Below are positions 6,822-9,632 of a DNA stretch of 9,632 nt, one piece after another. The notes below the pieces were generated by a model. The model searched no databases, was not told the DNA's origin, and saw nothing but the letters and a program-made list of their open reading frames with translations. The position numbers and the translations under genes are program-made. The first letter of the stretch is position 1. The number at the start of each line of letters is the position of its first letter. This stretch comes from Candidatus Omnitrophota bacterium (GTDB lineage Bacteria > Omnitrophota > Gorgyraeia > Duberdicusellales > 4484-171): contig QNCE01000045.1 of NCBI GenBank assembly GCA_003644405.1, positions 1 to 9,632 on the forward strand, in the 5' to 3' direction.

Positions 6822-7557
6822 TTCTTATTGGAGAAAACTCGGTAAGATTTTAGAGGTGGATGTGGTTATCTGTGGTGCTGGACCTTCCGGGTTAGTTTGC
6901 GCAGCTACGTTAGCTAAAAAGAAGAAAAAAGTAGTAGTATTTGAGAAGAAACTTTCTATTGGTGGGGGAATGTGGGCAGGAGGTATGTTTTTTAACGAAA
7001 TTGTAATTCAAGACTCAGGCAAGAAGATTTTAGAAGAATACAAGGTGAGGGTAAGGAAGTATAAAAAGAACTATTACCTTGCCGATGCCGTTGAATGTGT
7101 ATGCAGTTTAGGATATCATGTTATTAAAGCAGGAGCAATTATTATTAATGGAGTATCTGTTGAGGATGTTGTGGTAAGAAAGAGTAGGATTTGTGGGGTA
7201 GTAATAAACTGGTCAGCAGTTGAGTTAGCAAATTTGCATGTTGACCCTTTAGCGGTAAAAGCTAAATTTGTTGTAGATGCTACAGGACACTCTTCAGATG
7301 TAGTGAGGATTGTGGAAGAGAAGAGTGGGCTGAAACTTAATACTAAGATTGGGAAAAGAGTTGGAGAAAGATCTATGTGGGTGGATTTGGCAGAAAGTAT
7401 GGTGGAAAAAAATACTCAAGAGGTCGTTCCGGGGTTAGTAGTAGCAGGGATGTGTGCTAATGCTGTATTTGGTTCGCCACGGATGGGACCTATTTTTGGG
7501 GGAATGCTTCTTTCAGGGAAGAGAGCAGCAGAGATTATTCTTTCTAAGATTAAATGA
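6784..7557 (+). CDS. thi4: Thi4 thiazole synthase, sulfide-dependent (His) type
   Basis: Thi4 builds the thiazole half of thiamine from NAD and glycine plus sulfur. The N-terminus EEIAISRAIIDSYW matches the family. A dinucleotide-binding GAGPSG is at residues 31-36, then IGGGMWAGGM, DATGH (165-169) and the end motif GPIFGGMLLSG. Plant and yeast Thi4 donate sulfur from a Cys in the motif SCMDP and die after one turnover. Here that position is His152 (NLHVDP), as in Methanocaldococcus Thi4, which uses free sulfide with Fe(II) and is truly catalytic. That fits an anaerobe and the adjacent sulfur genes. The gene overlaps ttuA by 38 bases. No TPP riboswitch precedes it and no other thi gene is in the window. 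Archaeal members are often misnamed ribose-1,5-bisphosphate isomerase. Confidence 0.92.
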   Translation: MLEEIAISRAIIDSYWRKLGKILEVDVVICGAGPSGLVCAATLAKKKKKVVVFEKKLSIGGGMWAGGMFFNEIVIQDSGKKILEEYKVRVRKYKKNYYLADAVECVCSLGYHVIKAGAIIINGVSVEDVVVRKSRICGVVINWSAVELANLHVDPLAVKAKFVVDATGHSSDVVRIVEEKSGLKLNTKIGKRVGERSMWVDLAESMVEKNTQEVVPGLVVAGMCANAVFGSPRMGPIFGGMLLSGKRAAEIILSKIK

Positions 7558-7650
7558 TTTACTTCGAACTCGAATTCGGAGATTGCCCCAAACCACAAAA
7601 GATTTGCACCTATTACACGAGGACGATTTGAATCTACACTTTAATTACAA
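7558..7650 (+). other. 93-base spacer of unusual composition between thi4 and mnmA
   Basis: The longest gap inside the sulfur operon. It is richer in CpG than its surroundings and contains two self-complementary words, TTCGAA and CGAATTCG, next to each other (about 7564-7577). Several frames on both strands stay open through most of it, for example 28 codons directly after the thi4 stop, which is unusual for A/T-rich intergenic DNA. I tested it for a tRNA on both strands and found no cloverleaf. No Shine-Dalgarno is visible before mnmA. I do not recognise it. Confidence 0.4.
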
Positions 7651-8700
7651 ATGAATGAAGAGAGAATAGCTATAGCTTTAAGCGGAGGAGTTGATTCTGC
7701 ATATTCTGCTTACCTTCTTAAAAAAAAGGGGAAGAAACTCATAGGAGTAACTTTTAAATCCCCCTTTTTTAAAGAGGAAAATATTCAGAAAGCACAGTAT
7801 GTATGTAACTCTCTAGGAATTCCCCATCATCTAATTGATGTGAGTCAAGAGTTTGAGGAATCCGTTATAGATTACTTTGTTAGCTCCTATTTAGGCGGTT
7901 TAACTCCTAACCCTTGCGCTTTATGTAATCAAATTATTAAGTTGGGGAAGCTCTTAGATTATATCCGGATGTTAGGTTGTCATTATTTAGCTACCGGACA
8001 TTACTGTCGAGTGATTAAGACTAAAAAAGGAGAGGTATACTTAGCTAAAGGAAGGAGTGCATTCAAGTCCCAAGAATACTTTTTAGCATTAACTCCTAAA
8101 GAGAGGTTTAATTCAGTAATCTTCCCCCTGGGGGACTATACCAAAGAGGAAGTTAAAATAAATATTCAGAAGGAAGGGGTTTATCCTTTTCCTATTGAGG
8201 AGAGTAAAGAAGTGTGTTTTGTAAGCAATAGTACTTATAAAGATTTTATTAGAAAACGCATCTTAAGAGATAAAGATTATTCAGGACAGATAAAGCATCA
8301 TAGTGGAAAAGTCTTAGGGACTCATCAGGGAATTTATTTTTTTACCTATGGACAAAGAGAGGGATTGGGGATTTCTTGGAAAGAGCCTTTGTATGTAATG
8401 GATATCCTTCCTTTAAAAAGAGAAGTAATCGTAGGGGAGAAAGAGTTTATCCTAAAGGAGCGGTTCTTTGTAAACCACATAAATTGGTTTTATCCTCCTT
8501 CTAATTATCGAGATTTAAGGGTTAAACTTCGTTACAACTCCTGTTCTTTACCTTGTGATATAGAGATTTCTTCTTGGGGTCGTCTTCTGTGCATTTTAAA
8601 AGATAAAAAGGATGTCCCTACTCCAGGACAATTAGCTGTTTTCTATGACGGAGATTTAGTAGTTGCTGGAGGATTGATTGAGAAAGAAAGTAATTTTTAG
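7651..8700 (+). CDS. mnmA: tRNA-specific 2-thiouridylase MnmA
   Basis: MnmA puts sulfur at C2 of the wobble uridine (U34) of Lys, Glu and Gln tRNAs, using ATP and a protein persulfide. The protein has 349 residues, close to the family norm. PP-loop SGGVDS is at residues 11-16. The nucleophile is Cys89 in TPNPCALCN and the persulfide cysteine is Cys189 in SKEVCFV. LATGHYCR, the segment GIYFFTYGQREGLG and the C-terminal beta-barrel with PTPGQLAVFYDGD are all present. No clear ribosome site precedes the ATG. In Bacillus mnmA lies beside cymR and a cysteine desulfurase; here an Rrf2 gene heads the run but no desulfurase is present, so the sulfur donor must come from elsewhere. Confidence 0.93.
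   Translation: MNEERIAIALSGGVDSAYSAYLLKKKGKKLIGVTFKSPFFKEENIQKAQYVCNSLGIPHHLIDVSQEFEESVIDYFVSSYLGGLTPNPCALCNQIIKLGKLLDYIRMLGCHYLATGHYCRVIKTKKGEVYLAKGRSAFKSQEYFLALTPKERFNSVIFPLGDYTKEEVKINIQKEGVYPFPIEESKEVCFVSNSTYKDFIRKRILRDKDYSGQIKHHSGKVLGTHQGIYFFTYGQREGLGISWKEPLYVMDILPLKREVIVGEKEFILKERFFVNHINWFYPPSNYRDLRVKLRYNSCSLPCDIEISSWGRLLCILKDKKDVPTPGQLAVFYDGDLVVAGGLIEKESNF
8668..8672 (+). promoter_or_regulatory. ribosome site in mnmA for a TTG start of the larE-like gene
   Basis: GGAGG is followed after 5 bases by TTG at 8678, in the frame that reads KKVIFRELEILEDFL, a plausible LarE N-terminus. It would start the larE-like gene 23 bases before the mnmA stop. Confidence 0.4.
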
Positions 8701-9480
8701 AGAGTTAGAAATTTTAGAAGATTTTTTAAAAAATAGACTCTGTAGCAGTAGCTTTCTCTGGAGGTTTAGATAGCGCGACTTTAGCTTACCTTGCTTTTAA
8801 GATTTTAGGGAAAAAGGCAATAGCTTTCACTACCTCTTCGCCTCTACGAGCATCTTGCGATTTAAAGCAGGTAAAACAGATTGCTAGATATATTGGGATA
8901 AGACATCATTTTATTTCTACAGAAGAATTACAAAATAAGAGATTTTAAAAAAACCTTTGGGACAGATGTTATTGGTGTAAGAAAGAAATGTTTTCTAAGT
9001 TAAGAGAAGAAGTAAAAAAACTACCTCTTAATTATATTATTGATGGTACAAATTTTGATGACAAAAAAGACAATCGCCCCAGGCATAAGAGCAAATAAAG
9101 AGTTTGGTATCGTAAGTCCTTTCTATCAGCTGAAGTTTACTAAGGATAAGATAAGAAGTTTAGCTAAGTGTCTTGATTTGGTTTTTTCAAAAGCCCAAGA
9201 CTACCTGCCTTGTTTTGCGGATTCCTCTAAAAGAGAAGATTACCTTAGATAGGTTAAGAAGGATAGAGAAAGCAGAGAGTATTTTAAGAGATTTTTTAGG
9301 AGATAGTATCCTTTTTAGAGTAAGGGATCACGGGGAGTTAGCTTGGTTAGATTTTCTTAAGAGAATTCTAGCAGTTATCAAGAAAAAGGATGGGGAAAAA
9401 TTAAGGAAAAACTAAAAAGAGTAGGCTACCGTTATCTAACGGTGGATTTAGAGGGGTATGTTCCTGCAGGATTAAGATGA
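8678..9480 (+). pseudogene. larE: broken larE-like PP-loop sulfur transferase
   Basis: Joined across three frames this DNA encodes a LarE-type protein. LarE supplies sulfur for the nickel-pincer cofactor of lactate racemase and related enzymes. Segments in order: VAVAFSGGLDSATLAY (PP-loop, from 8742), DRCYWCKKEMFSKL, IIDGTNFDD, RANKEFGIVSPF, KPKTTCLVLRIP, LDRLRRIEKAE, RVRDHGELAWLDF and the terminal LTVDLEGYVPAGLR. The CYWC pair and the later Cys match the three cysteines of cluster-binding LarE such as the Thermotoga protein. Lesions: frameshift near the A run 8728-8733; TAA in frame at 8946-8948; frameshift at the C4 run 9077-9080; frameshift at the T6 run 9182-9187; frameshift near 9391-9395. 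Flanking genes are intact, which supports real decay, but the lesions sit in or beside short base runs, so sequencing error is possible. No larA, larB or larC is present. Confidence 0.8.
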
Positions 9481-9632
9481 AGGCAATCTCTCTATTCTCT
9501 GGAGGCTTTGATAGTATTTTAGCTACCAAAATCATAAAGGAAATGGGCATAGAGGTAGAAGCTATACACTTTTGGAGTTTATTTTCCCCTGCTACTTATC
9601 AGAGCACAGTTAAAAAATTGTCATTTTTTACA
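9477..9632 (+). CDS. PP-loop ATPase of the ThiI/MnmA-like class, 3' end outside the window
   Basis: The first 52 codons of another PP-loop protein, open to the end of the window. It begins MKAISLFSGGFDSILATKII with the signature SGGFDS at residues 8-13, then the second strand GIEVEAIHFW. Its ATG overlaps the stop of the larE-like gene (ATGA) and an AGGA ribosome site lies 5 bases upstream, so it was translated with that gene. N-termini of this kind are found in ThiI-like and MnmA-like thiolation enzymes. QueC and other PP-loop enzymes share the motif, so the substrate cannot be named from this fragment. Position at the end of a run of thiolation genes favours a sulfur-transfer role. Confidence 0.7.
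   Translation, partial: MKAISLFSGGFDSILATKIIKEMGIEVEAIHFWSLFSPATYQSTVKKLSFFT

Noticed and set aside
7558..7650. Possible tRNA gene in the thi4-mnmA spacer (GATTTGAATC and TTCGAA resemble T-loop sequences)
   Set aside because: Neither strand gives matching T-stem, anticodon stem and acceptor arms at the right spacing.
7416..7654. Short open frames on both strands across the thi4 end and the following spacer
   Set aside because: They overlap the conserved C-terminus of thi4 out of frame and lack ribosome sites or recognisable domains. The open frames in the spacer itself are kept only as an oddity.
9040..9415. Two short overlapping frames that could be annotated as small genes
   Set aside because: They are consecutive fragments of one LarE-like protein split by frameshifts and are covered by the pseudogene.
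1..9632. CRISPR array, insertion sequence or phage genes
   Set aside because: No regularly spaced direct repeats, transposase, integrase or phage structural motifs were seen on either strand.

Overview
The window is AT-rich DNA from a bacterium, densely coded and with every gene on the + strand. AGA and AGG are the common arginine codons. Several proteins depend on oxygen-sensitive iron or iron-sulfur chemistry: a quinolinate synthase, a TtuA-type tRNA thiolase, a sulfide-type Thi4 and a three-cysteine Rrf2 regulator. This points to an anaerobe. TtuA is best known from thermophiles, so warm growth is possible, but neither temperature nor phylum can be fixed from the sequence; an uncultured anaerobic lineage is my guess.

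Region 1 (1-3375) is for polysaccharide breakdown. It holds the end of a GH2-like TIM-barrel glycosidase and then a promoter overlapped by a LacI/CcpA-type operator. That promoter drives a secreted protein made of two copies of a carbohydrate-binding-like module. The next gene, a second secreted GH2-like glycosidase, overlaps it by 11 bases.

Region 2 (3461-9632) looks like one long transcription unit for sulfur and NAD metabolism. A strong promoter carries a perfect 9-bp inverted repeat. The genes then run rrf2, cysK, nadA, ttuA, thi4, mnmA, a wrecked larE-like gene and the start of a further PP-loop ATPase. Four PP-loop ATPases lie within 3.8 kb, three of which can be tied to sulfur insertion (tRNA s2U54, tRNA s2U34, and the Lar nickel cofactor). 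Thi4 takes both NAD and sulfide, which ties nadA to the sulfur theme. No cysteine desulfurase is visible.

The most interesting signal is the Rrf2 regulator. It keeps the three cysteines of Fe-S type Rrf2 proteins and also ends in Met-Tyr-Tyr-Ile, like Bacillus CymR, which senses cysteine status by binding CysK. Here cysK is the very next gene. I infer a two-input sensor (Fe-S plus CysK/O-acetylserine) controlling a sulfur-transfer operon. The larE-like gene has at least five lesions (four frameshifts and one stop) although its neighbours are intact.
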